Assembly: GCA_003663295.1 (NCBI GenBank)
Contig: QMZS01000051.1
Span: forward strand, 1 to 6,583
Direction: 5' to 3'
Source: Candidatus Aenigmatarchaeota archaeon
GTDB lineage: Archaea; Aenigmatarchaeota; Aenigmatarchaeia; QMZS01
DNA: 6,583 bases
The notes beneath the pieces were generated by a model. It ran no database searches, was not told the origin of the DNA, and was given only the letters and a program-made list of their open reading frames with translations. A program made the position numbers and the translations under genes. This document shows, piece by piece, positions 1 through 5,954 of the stretch. The stretch's first letter is position 1. Every line of letters begins with the position of its first letter.

Positions 1-780
1 AATCAGGCTTCTCCTGTTGAAATGGTAAAAGAGGCTAGATTAAGAGGATTGGATGGGATTGCAATCACCGACCACAATAGTTTCAAAAGCTGGGATTCGT
101 TAAAGAAACTTAGATTTGATGATTTTGTTATAATTCCTGGGGAAGAAATTTCAACAATTCAGGGACATTTACTTGCTCTTGGAATTACAGAGGAAATAAA
201 ACCCGGACAGGATGTTTTTGAAACAATAGACCAGATTCACCAACAGGGCGGTATTTCTATAGCCCCTCATCCTTTTGACCTTGCGAAAAAAGGCATAAAA
301 AATTTATCCAGATTTGCTGATGGAATAGAGGTATTTAATGCAATGTGCCTCGATAAATTTGCGAATTTAAGAGCTTTAAAATATGCGGAGAAATTGAATA
401 GACCTCAGGTTGCGGGAACAGATGCGCATCAAAAAGAATGGGTTGGGTGCGGGATTACAAAAATAGATTGCGATTTTGATTTGGATATTGTTTTGAAAGA
501 ATTAATTTCAGGCAACACCAGATTAAAGAAAAGATATGTTTCTGTGAAAGATATGACTGATTGGTATTTAACAAGATTAAATAAAAATCCTTCCAAAGCC
601 ATGACTTATATAGACAAAAATCATGGGTTTCTTAAAAAAGCCCTGACAAAAAGTCTAATGAAGCATTCAGCAAGAGATAATATTTATTCTCGAGGTGTTG
701 TAAATTCTTTATCAAATATATCTCTTGCTGGTTCAATTACTCATTCTTTCTTTGTTAATTATCCAAAATGTTTGATTTAG
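1..780 (+). CDS. PHP-domain metal-dependent phosphoesterase (5' partial)
   Basis: A PHP-family hydrolase, expected to bind divalent metals and cleave phosphoester bonds; its substrate cannot be told from the sequence. The frame is open from base 1, and the first codons (NQASPVE) fit the usual PHP lead-in just after the missing HxH metal motif, so the ATG at 22 is internal and the true start lies left of the window. Visible metal-site motifs are TDHN (bases 67-78), GEE followed by GHLLALG (about 139-183), APHPF (about 262-276), GIEVFNA (about 322-342) and GTDAH (415-429). About 85 residues after the PHP core (from roughly base 525) are basic, then contain a moderately hydrophobic stretch, and match nothing I recognise. 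The stop overlaps the next start by 13 bases, so the two genes are probably translationally coupled. The family call is firm; the role is unknown. Confidence 0.88.
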   Translation, partial: NQASPVEMVKEARLRGLDGIAITDHNSFKSWDSLKKLRFDDFVIIPGEEISTIQGHLLALGITEEIKPGQDVFETIDQIHQQGGISIAPHPFDLAKKGIKNLSRFADGIEVFNAMCLDKFANLRALKYAEKLNRPQVAGTDAHQKEWVGCGITKIDCDFDLDIVLKELISGNTRLKKRYVSVKDMTDWYLTRLNKNPSKAMTYIDKNHGFLKKALTKSLMKHSARDNIYSRGVVNSLSNISLAGSITHSFFVNYPKCLI

Positions 781-1082
781 AAGTTGCGGGTATAGTTGTT
801 TTATTTTTAATTTTTGTATATCTTGTTTATAAAGGGGTGGAGCTTCTTTTAAGATATCTGGCAATATCCTGTATTTCTGCTTTATTTCCTGTAATCATGA
901 TTGTTTTCTTTGGAGTTGATTGGCCTTTAAATTTAGGAACAATTCTATTTTTTGTTTATCTTGGAATTCTTGGATATACTATTTATACTGGTTTGTCTTT
1001 TATTGAAATGATAGTGAAATCCATTTCAAAATTATTTTCTGATGGAAAGAAAAAGAAGGCGGAAGAGAACACTGAAGATTGA
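768..1082 (+). CDS. Small three-helix membrane protein, possibly BofA-like
   Basis: A 104-residue predicted inner-membrane protein. Hydrophobic segments cover about residues 6-21, 30-49 and 55-76, followed by an amphipathic stretch and a charged KKKKAEENTED-type tail that is probably cytoplasmic. The pattern of a first helix, a 'LFPVI' helix, a conserved WPLN turn and a 'FFVYLGILGY' helix recalls archaeal proteins annotated as BofA-like, a family named after a Bacillus sporulation protease regulator; this resemblance is from memory and weak. The ATG at 768 lies inside the last codons of the PHP gene and has no Shine-Dalgarno sequence, which suggests translational coupling. No catalytic residues are visible. 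It may anchor or assist the PHP protein, but that rests on gene order only. Confidence 0.75.
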   Translation: MFDLEVAGIVVLFLIFVYLVYKGVELLLRYLAISCISALFPVIMIVFFGVDWPLNLGTILFFVYLGILGYTIYTGLSFIEMIVKSISKLFSDGKKKKAEENTED

Positions 1083-1090
1083 TGGTTACA

Positions 1091-1099
1091 TTATAAATA
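1091..1099 (+). promoter_or_regulatory. Candidate archaeal TATA box upstream of fbp
   Basis: TTATAAATA closely matches the archaeal TATA consensus and sits in the 83-base gap between the membrane protein gene and the phosphatase. Transcription would start near base 1120, giving a leader of about 45 bases. Another candidate, TTATTAAAT at 1132-1140, would instead give a leaderless mRNA starting at the ATG. The whole gap is AT-rich, so chance matches are likely. Confidence 0.35.
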
Positions 1100-1165
1100 A
1101 AAATATAATTATGAAAATCCCAAACTTATCCTTATTAAATGATACTTTAAATAATTAATTATATT

Positions 1166-2050
1166 ATGGCGAAGACCTTAGAGAGACATCTTGAGAATGT
1201 TGACAGCGAACTCGCATCTTTAATTCTTAAATTAAGCACTGTTGCAAAAGTAGTTAGTGATGAACTTCCTTATCGAAGAGGTAAAGCGGATACTGAGAAT
1301 GTGTTTGGCGAAGTCCAGCTTGTTGCTGATAAGTGGGCTGACCAGTATATTACCAATGAATTAAGAGAATCTGGAATGGTAAAAACATTGGTATCAGAAG
1401 AGCAGCCTGAAATAGTGAAATTAAATGAAACTGGAACTTTTAATATTACCTTGGATCCTCTAGATGGTTCTTCAAATATTGAGAGCAATAATTCTGTGGG
1501 AATTATAATTGGAATTTATAAAAAGGATTTGCCAACACAGGGAAAAAATATGGTTGCTGCAATGTATATTCTATACGGGTCTGTGATTTCTTTAGTTTAT
1601 GCAACCCCAAATAATGTTAGTGAATTTATAAACACAAAAAGAGGATTTGTTTTGAGGGCTGAAAATATAAAAATTCCTGAACCCGGAATCCTGTATGGTG
1701 TTGGCGGACTTAAGAGAGAATGGTTACCTAAGTTTAAAAATTATATAGAATCTCTTGAAGCGGATGGTAAAAAGTTAAGGTACGGCGGTTCTTTTGTCGG
1801 AGACATAAACCAGATACTTCATTACGGGGGAATCTTTGCTTATCCTGAATTAGTCACAAAACCAAACGGGAAATTAAGATTATTAGTTGAGAGCAATACC
1901 ATGGCTTATGTAATCAAGCAGGCCGGGGGAGCTTCCACAAATGGAAAAGGTTCAATTCTTGAGGTTAAACCTGAGAGCATAACCCAGAGAGTCCCAACTT
2001 ATATTGGGAACAAAGAACTTATTGAAAAGCTGGAGGAAACGCTTAAATAG
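1166..2050 (+). CDS. fbp: Class I fructose-1,6-bisphosphatase
   Basis: Hydrolyses fructose 1,6-bisphosphate to fructose 6-phosphate in the cytosol, the committed step of gluconeogenesis. The 294-residue protein is somewhat short for the family (about 330). Visible active-site elements are the metal-binding SEEQ (77-80), DPLDGSSN (97-104), the substrate residues R205-Y206 in RYGGSF, Y226 in GGIFAYP, and GKLRLL with K236 followed by metal ligand E242; the AGG and QRVP segments near the C-terminus are also typical. The ATG at 1166 matches the expected N-terminus (TLERHLE). Residues that contact inhibitory AMP in the mammalian enzyme appear changed: T31 to A17, the K112-Y113 pair to T91-F92, and R140 to K127, so AMP control may be absent. 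Class I enzymes are uncommon in archaea, many of which use the bifunctional aldolase/phosphatase instead. The gene downstream begins 19 bases later. Confidence 0.93.
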   Translation: MAKTLERHLENVDSELASLILKLSTVAKVVSDELPYRRGKADTENVFGEVQLVADKWADQYITNELRESGMVKTLVSEEQPEIVKLNETGTFNITLDPLDGSSNIESNNSVGIIIGIYKKDLPTQGKNMVAAMYILYGSVISLVYATPNNVSEFINTKRGFVLRAENIKIPEPGILYGVGGLKREWLPKFKNYIESLEADGKKLRYGGSFVGDINQILHYGGIFAYPELVTKPNGKLRLLVESNTMAYVIKQAGGASTNGKGSILEVKPESITQRVPTYIGNKELIEKLEETLK

Positions 2051-2069
2051 ATTTTATTTAAAACATAGT

Positions 2070-2264
2070 ATGAAAATATTTGATTTGGCTAAAAGATATT
2101 CTTCTGAAGGGCTGATTTATGGAGGTTTATTAACTGCTGGGGCGATTGGCGGAACTGAGAATTTTATGGATGCTTGCCAGCTTGTGGGTTTTTTGGGTGT
2201 TGGGACCAGATTAGTTCCTTATATGGAGAGACTAAATGAAAATTCTCCTTATTATAGACCGTAA
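2070..2264 (+). CDS. Small glycine-rich hypothetical protein
   Basis: A 64-residue protein I do not recognise. A short basic N-terminus is followed by two glycine-rich, weakly hydrophobic stretches (about residues 14-28 and 33-48) that could form a membrane hairpin or a small packed helical pair, then a polar end with SPYYRP. I chose the ATG at 2070 because it lies 19 bases after the fbp stop; an earlier in-frame ATG at 2004 would overlap fbp by 47 bases and add residues that only shadow the fbp end. No Shine-Dalgarno sequence is visible. It is probably co-transcribed with fbp. Being open and tightly placed supports a real gene, but there is no functional clue. Confidence 0.6.
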   Translation: MKIFDLAKRYSSEGLIYGGLLTAGAIGGTENFMDACQLVGFLGVGTRLVPYMERLNENSPYYRP

Positions 2265-2273
2265 TTTGTTTTT
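2265..2273 (+). terminator. Possible U-rich archaeal transcription stop
   Basis: TTTGTTTTT directly follows the stop codon of the small hypothetical gene and precedes a separate candidate promoter. Archaeal RNA polymerase terminates at T-runs without needing a hairpin. The run of five Ts is short, so this is only suggestive. Confidence 0.25.
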
Positions 2274-2274
2274 G

Positions 2275-2283
2275 ACATAAAAT
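2275..2283 (+). promoter_or_regulatory. Candidate TATA box for the KAP NTPase gene
   Basis: ACATAAAAT is centred about 25 bases before the ATG at 2304, the spacing expected for a leaderless archaeal mRNA. No Shine-Dalgarno sequence lies before that ATG, which fits. It implies that the KAP gene has its own promoter and is not part of the fbp transcript. Confidence 0.35.
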
Positions 2284-2303
2284 CTTTGTTTTATTGAATA
2301 ATT

Positions 2304-2501
2304 ATGGCAAAAATCATTGTTGATACTCCAACAGAAGATGGGTTGGGTTTTGGGAATTATGCTGAGGGTTTAATAAATATAATTCGCGATTCAGATTCGC
2401 CATTTACAATAGGAATATTGGGGGACTGGGGTGTTGGCAAAACCAGTCTGATGAGAACAATGGAGAAAAAAAATTCAAAGATAAATCTAAGGAAGAGATA
2501 A
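2304..2501 (+). CDS. N-terminal fragment of the broken KAP NTPase (Walker A)
   Basis: Open frame of 65 codons from the original start. It carries the KAP lead-in and an intact Walker A at residues 40-48, then leaves the ancestral frame at the A8 run and ends at TAA 2499-2501 after about ten unrelated residues (NSKINLRKR). On its own it lacks Walker B and could not hydrolyse ATP. It is a piece of the 2304-3979 pseudogene rather than a separate gene. Confidence 0.6.
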   Translation: MAKIIVDTPTEDGLGFGNYAEGLINIIRDSDSPFTIGILGDWGVGKTSLMRTMEKKNSKINLRKR

Positions 2502-2655
2502 TACCCATTTGGTTTAATGCCTGGAGTGCGAGAAGGAAAAAGAATTTGCGATAATTCCTTTACTTGGAACAATATTTACAGAGATAGAAGATAAAACATT
2601 AAAATCCAAATTTTTAAGTTTTGTAAATTCATTTAGGTTCAAATTTAATTTTGGT

Positions 2656-3879
2656 GTGGGTGAAGTTGAAAGGGATGTGGAATTCTCTAAAGAAAATCTT
2701 AATTATATTTATTATGATAAGCTACAGAGTTTTGAAGATAGTTTAAAGGGAGGTAATAAAAAAATAGTTATTTTTATAGATGATTTGGACAGATGCGCTC
2801 CTGATAAGGTTCTGGAAATTCTTGAATCAATAAAAGTTTTTTTAGATATTGAAGGTTTTGTTTATGTTTTTGGAATAAATCCAGAGGTTGTGGAAAAAGC
2901 AATAGAAATGAAATATAAAGATATGGGAATTAACGGAGAAGATTATCTGGAAAAAATAATCCAGATACCTTTTAAAATTCCTGATTGGAATAAAGAAGAA
3001 CTTAACAAATGCCTTGAAAAGATGTATGAAGATATAGATTCAAAGTATAAAGATACATTTGAGAAATACAAAGATATTATATTGGAAGTAATTAAAAAAA
3101 CACCCAGACAACTTAAAAGATTTATAAATTCTTATATCTGCGAGCAGGAAGTATTCAAAAATGAAAAACTTGATTTGGAAATGCATCTGGTTTTAACTAT
3201 TTTAAAATTCAAATGGTATGATTTTTATAGCAAATTGTTTGATGAAAATTTTAGAGAAAGATTAGGTGGTGGTGTTAGAATAATTAAAGCAAGGGAAGAA
3301 TTTAAAAATAAAAAAGAATTATATGAATTTATTGAGAAGAAAAAAGTTAAGAGAATAATCGCTAAGATAGTTAAAATGAAAGATAAAGAATTGTCAAAAT
3401 ATAGGAGGGCTGGTTTGAGTATTCTTAAAATAACACAACAAATGCCAGATGTAAAAAAAATCACAACTTTACTTAAATCAGGTAAAATAAAAGAATTTAA
3501 TAAACTTAAGAATAAGTTTAGAATAATTGATTTAAGTTATAGTAATCTGAATGGTGTTGATTTGAGGGGAATTGATTTGATAAATATTAATTTGAGGCGT
3601 GCTGATTTGACTGATGCTCATTTGACTGATGCTCATTTGACTGATGCTCATTTGAACGGTGCTAATTTATGGTGTGTTAATTTAATTGGTGCTAATTTAA
3701 TAGATACTGACTTGATTGATGTTGTTTTGAATAATGCAAATTTTAGTAAATCTATTATTTTACTTAAAAAATTTGTTAAGTTAAAAAGTGTGGAAAATGC
3801 AGACTTCAAAGACGCAATAATCAACAATGAAGAATTCGTGGAATATCTGAAAAAAAAACAACGCAAAAAATGTTCCTGA
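2656..3879 (+). CDS. Main open fragment of the KAP NTPase: Walker B and pentapeptide repeats
   Basis: The longest surviving open frame of the broken gene. Recognisable protein already begins at about base 2530 (EKEKEFAIIPLLG), but the first usable start is the GTG at 2656, which is just an internal valine of the ancestral protein. It keeps Walker B, the KAP helical region with TPRQLKRFIN and all pentapeptide repeats, but no Walker A, so it could not act as an ATPase if made alone. The last seven codons (QRKKCS-stop) follow the A9 slip and are not ancestral; the true tail continues in the next frame to 3979. If translated, the repeat domain might still fold as a beta-helix. Confidence 0.6.
   Translation: MGEVERDVEFSKENLNYIYYDKLQSFEDSLKGGNKKIVIFIDDLDRCAPDKVLEILESIKVFLDIEGFVYVFGINPEVVEKAIEMKYKDMGINGEDYLEKIIQIPFKIPDWNKEELNKCLEKMYEDIDSKYKDTFEKYKDIILEVIKKTPRQLKRFINSYICEQEVFKNEKLDLEMHLVLTILKFKWYDFYSKLFDENFRERLGGGVRIIKAREEFKNKKELYEFIEKKKVKRIIAKIVKMKDKELSKYRRAGLSILKITQQMPDVKKITTLLKSGKIKEFNKLKNKFRIIDLSYSNLNGVDLRGIDLININLRRADLTDAHLTDAHLTDAHLNGANLWCVNLIGANLIDTDLIDVVLNNANFSKSIILLKKFVKLKSVENADFKDAIINNEEFVEYLKKKQRKKCS
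3611..3655 (+). repeat. Three perfect 15-bp tandem repeats (pentapeptide TDAHL)
   Basis: CTGATGCTCATTTGA occurs three times head to tail without a mismatch, at 3611-3625, 3626-3640 and 3641-3655. Each copy encodes one TDAHL pentapeptide turn. The surrounding repeats share the 15-base period but have diverged at the DNA level, so these three copies look like a recent expansion by slippage or unequal recombination. Confidence 0.95.
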
Positions 3880-3984
3880 TGCAATTACAGATAAAAATAA
3901 AATCAAGGAATTATTAAAGAAAAGAGATTATAATCCTTTAAGGGTACAAGAAATAATGCAATTTTTAGATGAAATTTAATATTT

Positions 3985-5670
3985 TTACATCTTCTCAGGA
4001 ACCTCAATCCCCAATAAATCCAAACAAATTACCAAAAGGTCTCTTGTTTTTTCAACCAATTTCAATCTAAAACTTTCTTCATAACTCCCAATAACTTTGC
4101 AGTTTTCGTAGAATTTTGAAAATGTGGTTGCAAGTTCAAAGGTGTAGTTGCACAGAAGATTTGGTTTCAACTGTCTGGCAGCCCTGTCCAAAACCTCTTC
4201 GAATTCAAGGAATTTTCTCATCAGTTCTTTTTCATATTCGTTTATCTGGGTTATCTTTTCATCTTTTTTAATTCTGCACATTTTAGTCTCTGCATTTCTC
4301 AGGATTGAGTTGCACCTCACAGCCATATACTGGATATAAGGTCCGGTATTTCCCTCAAATTTAATTGCTTTATCCGGACTAAAATCCACCATTTTATTTC
4401 TTTCAACTTTCAGAATATCATATTTTAAAGCCCCCAACCCAATTTTCTCAGTTATTTTCAATATCTGTTCCCCGTCCAAATTAGGGTTTCTTTTTCTGAC
4501 TTCCTTGCACGCTTTTTCATTTATCTCTTCAATTAAATCATCAATTAGAATAAATTCTCCTGAACGGGAACTCATCTTTGAGCCTTTTAGGGTTATCAGA
4601 CCATAGTTTACATGTTCGCAGTTATCAACCCATTTGCATTTAAGCAGTTCAAGTATTTTGAATAATTGCCTGAAGTGATTATTCTGGTCAGCCCCAACAA
4701 CCCAGATTGATCTGTCTAATTTGTATTTTTTAAATTTATGGATTGTCAATGAAATATCTGAAGTAAGATAAACTCCGGTGCCGTCAGAACGGATTATAAT
4801 TGTGTTTGGAATTGTTGGGTCTTCTTTTTCAAGGTTGATTACAACAGCCCCTTCATGAGGGAAAGCATATCCCTGTTTTAGAAGTTTCTGCGAGAGTTTT
4901 TTCCCTTCTTCCTTGAAATCGCTTTCATAAAAATAAACGTCAAATTTAATTTTTGAATTTTTGTAGGTTTCTTCAAATCCTTCTGTTGCCATTTTCACAA
5001 CTTCTTTCCATTCCTTCCTGTATTTTCCTGTGTTGTTTTCGAGTTCGCATAAAATCTTTTGCGCTATGTTGTTAAATTCATCCTGTTCTTTTTTATCTCC
5101 TTCAGCATGAAGCTTTGCATATATCTCTGCGAGTTCATGGTCGATTTTTTTATCTTTTTTTAGTCCATATTTATCAACCGCAAGAACTGTTTTTGCAACT
5201 TGTTTTCCAAGGTCATTATAATAGTTTGCTTTTACAACATCATTTCCGCAGTATTTTAAAATTCTTGAAAGAGAATCCCCAATAAAAGTTGTTCTTGAGT
5301 TTCCGATGTGCATTGCTTTGCAGGGATTTGGCTGCGAGAATTCCACCATTATTTTCTCTCCCCCCCCTGATTTTTTAAGTTTTCCTTTAAAAATTGATTC
5401 AGAGAGTTTAGGATAATCGAGTTTAAAATTAATATAGCCTCCATTTGCACTAACAAAATTGACAAAGTCGATTGGGAGAAGACCCGTTATTTTTTTATGT
5501 TTATCTAAAACCAATTTAGAAGGAGTTATCCCTTTTTTCTTTGCCTCAATAAAACAGATATTGCAGGAAATATCCCCGAATTTCCCCGGAAACTGGAAGT
5601 TTTCTTCTTTAATATCAGGAAATTCCGTTTTTAGTTTCTTTGCTAGTTTTTTAATTATTTTCTGCATCAT
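3985..5670 (-). CDS. argS: Arginyl-tRNA synthetase
   Basis: Charges tRNA-Arg with arginine in the cytosol, using ATP; a class I synthetase. The 561-residue protein is of normal length. It shows the N-terminal Add-1 domain (about 1-100), the catalytic core with HIGN (121-124, the HIGH motif) in a FSQPNPCKAMHIGN context, YYNDLGKQ (150-157), WVVGADQNNHF (323-333), KMSS (365-368, the KMSK loop), and a DALR-type anticodon-binding domain starting near GPYIQYMAVRC (443-453), ending with the expected LGIEVPEKM. I chose the tandem ATG at 5670/5667 because the 23 extra residues from 5739 would overlap the divergent gene and do not resemble the family. A G8 run encodes the Gly-Gly-Gly linker near residue 102. 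The gene is convergent with the KAP remnant. Confidence 0.96.
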   Translation of the reverse strand: MMQKIIKKLAKKLKTEFPDIKEENFQFPGKFGDISCNICFIEAKKKGITPSKLVLDKHKKITGLLPIDFVNFVSANGGYINFKLDYPKLSESIFKGKLKKSGGGEKIMVEFSQPNPCKAMHIGNSRTTFIGDSLSRILKYCGNDVVKANYYNDLGKQVAKTVLAVDKYGLKKDKKIDHELAEIYAKLHAEGDKKEQDEFNNIAQKILCELENNTGKYRKEWKEVVKMATEGFEETYKNSKIKFDVYFYESDFKEEGKKLSQKLLKQGYAFPHEGAVVINLEKEDPTIPNTIIIRSDGTGVYLTSDISLTIHKFKKYKLDRSIWVVGADQNNHFRQLFKILELLKCKWVDNCEHVNYGLITLKGSKMSSRSGEFILIDDLIEEINEKACKEVRKRNPNLDGEQILKITEKIGLGALKYDILKVERNKMVDFSPDKAIKFEGNTGPYIQYMAVRCNSILRNAETKMCRIKKDEKITQINEYEKELMRKFLEFEEVLDRAARQLKPNLLCNYTFELATTFSKFYENCKVIGSYEESFRLKLVEKTRDLLVICLDLLGIEVPEKM

Positions 5671-5684
5671 AATTATCCTAATAA

Positions 5685-5695
5685 CATAATTTATG
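5685..5695. promoter_or_regulatory. Palindromic TATA-like element between divergent starts
   Basis: CATAATTTATG is an inverted repeat (CATAA / TTATG around one central base) that includes the ATG of the rightward gene at 5693. Read on the minus strand it is CATAAATTATG, a TATA-like box centred about 20 bases before the argS ATG at 5670. Only 22 bases (5671-5692) separate the two start codons, so at least one promoter must overlap coding sequence. The role is inferred from position and AT content. Confidence 0.35.
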
Positions 5696-5944
5696 AACAA
5701 GGAGTTATTATATGACTTTGTCTGGATAGGAATTGCCATTGTTTGCGGAGCTTTTATTTCTATATCATTTGCTCTGTATTTTGATAATTCCCCTTTCTTG
5801 AAGACTTTGATAAGTTTTATTGGAATTCTTTCAGAAGTTCTTGGGGGTGTTCTTTCAAATTCTCTTTCAATAATCCTAATTTTCGTTTGTTTATTGGTAA
5901 TTTTCTTTTTGATGAGTTTTGAGAAATCCGTGGAACCTGATTGA
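5693..5944 (+). CDS. Small hypothetical membrane protein
   Basis: An 83-residue protein with three hydrophobic segments at about residues 9-30, 36-54 and 57-75, joined by short loops (one with DNSPF), and a short acidic/polar end (EKSVEPD). It is very likely an integral membrane protein; I do not recognise the family. The ATG at 5693 lies 22 bases from the divergent argS start and has no Shine-Dalgarno sequence, consistent with a leaderless mRNA. It is followed after 10 bases by another small gene on the same strand, so the two probably form an operon. No catalytic or ligand-binding motif is visible. Confidence 0.65.
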   Translation: MNKELLYDFVWIGIAIVCGAFISISFALYFDNSPFLKTLISFIGILSEVLGGVLSNSLSIILIFVCLLVIFFLMSFEKSVEPD

Positions 5945-5954
5945 TAAATAAAGA

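Larger units (their letters stand above)
2304..3979 (+). pseudogene. KAP-family P-loop NTPase with pentapeptide repeats, three frameshifts
   Basis: One ancestral gene of about 558 codons now spread over three frames. It has an N-terminal KAP lead-in (GFGNYAEGL), Walker A GDWGVGKTS (2421-2447), the KAP motif IWFNAW (2507-2524, second frame), Walker B IFIDDLDRC (about 2770-2796, third frame), the family motif TPRQLKRFIN (3100-3129), about 15 pentapeptide repeats (3517-3744) and a helical tail ending in LDEI-stop at 3977-3979. The lesions are one A missing in the A8 run at 2466-2473, one base missing near 2525-2530, and one A extra in the A9 run at 3850-3858. Correcting them gives one uninterrupted protein with no internal stop. 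There are no membrane segments between the Walker motifs, unlike many KAP proteins, so this is a soluble subtype. Bacterial relatives such as PifA exclude phage; that role here is inference. Sequencing error is the main alternative to true decay. Confidence 0.85.

Noticed and set aside
1146..1153. TTTAAATA, a near-perfect TATA box match right before fbp.
   Set aside because: It is only about 16 bases from the ATG, so transcription would start inside the coding region; the match is probably due to AT richness.
1111..1158. A 15-codon ORF (MKIPNLSLLNDTLNN) just upstream of fbp, a possible leader peptide.
   Set aside because: Short AT-rich ORFs arise by chance; the candidate TATA box at 1091-1099 would start transcription downstream of its ATG, and no attenuator-like structure is seen.
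2004..2069. A longer start for the small glycine-rich gene inside fbp.
   Set aside because: It would overlap fbp by 47 bases with residues that are just a shifted reading of the fbp end; the ATG at 2070 is well placed.
2502..2655. An apparent intergenic gap between two KAP ORFs, suggesting two separate genes.
   Set aside because: The gap encodes continuous KAP protein in frames shifted by one base each (IWFNAW, then EKEKEFAIIPLLG), so it is one broken gene.
3225..3464. Minus-strand open frames across the KAP gene (also 2357-2572 and 3648-3884), and plus-strand ones inside argS (4148-4339, 5459-5689).
   Set aside because: They are antisense shadows of clearly coding frames, with low-complexity Phe/Leu/Ser/Ile-rich translations and no recognisable motifs.
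3601..3660. The 15-bp direct repeats as a CRISPR array or iteron origin.
   Set aside because: They have no spacers and keep the codon frame of a pentapeptide-repeat protein, which explains them fully.
5671..5739. A 23-residue N-terminal extension of ArgRS from the ATG at 5739.
   Set aside because: It overlaps the divergent gene's start, does not look like ArgRS, and the tandem ATG at 5670 gives the expected N-terminus.
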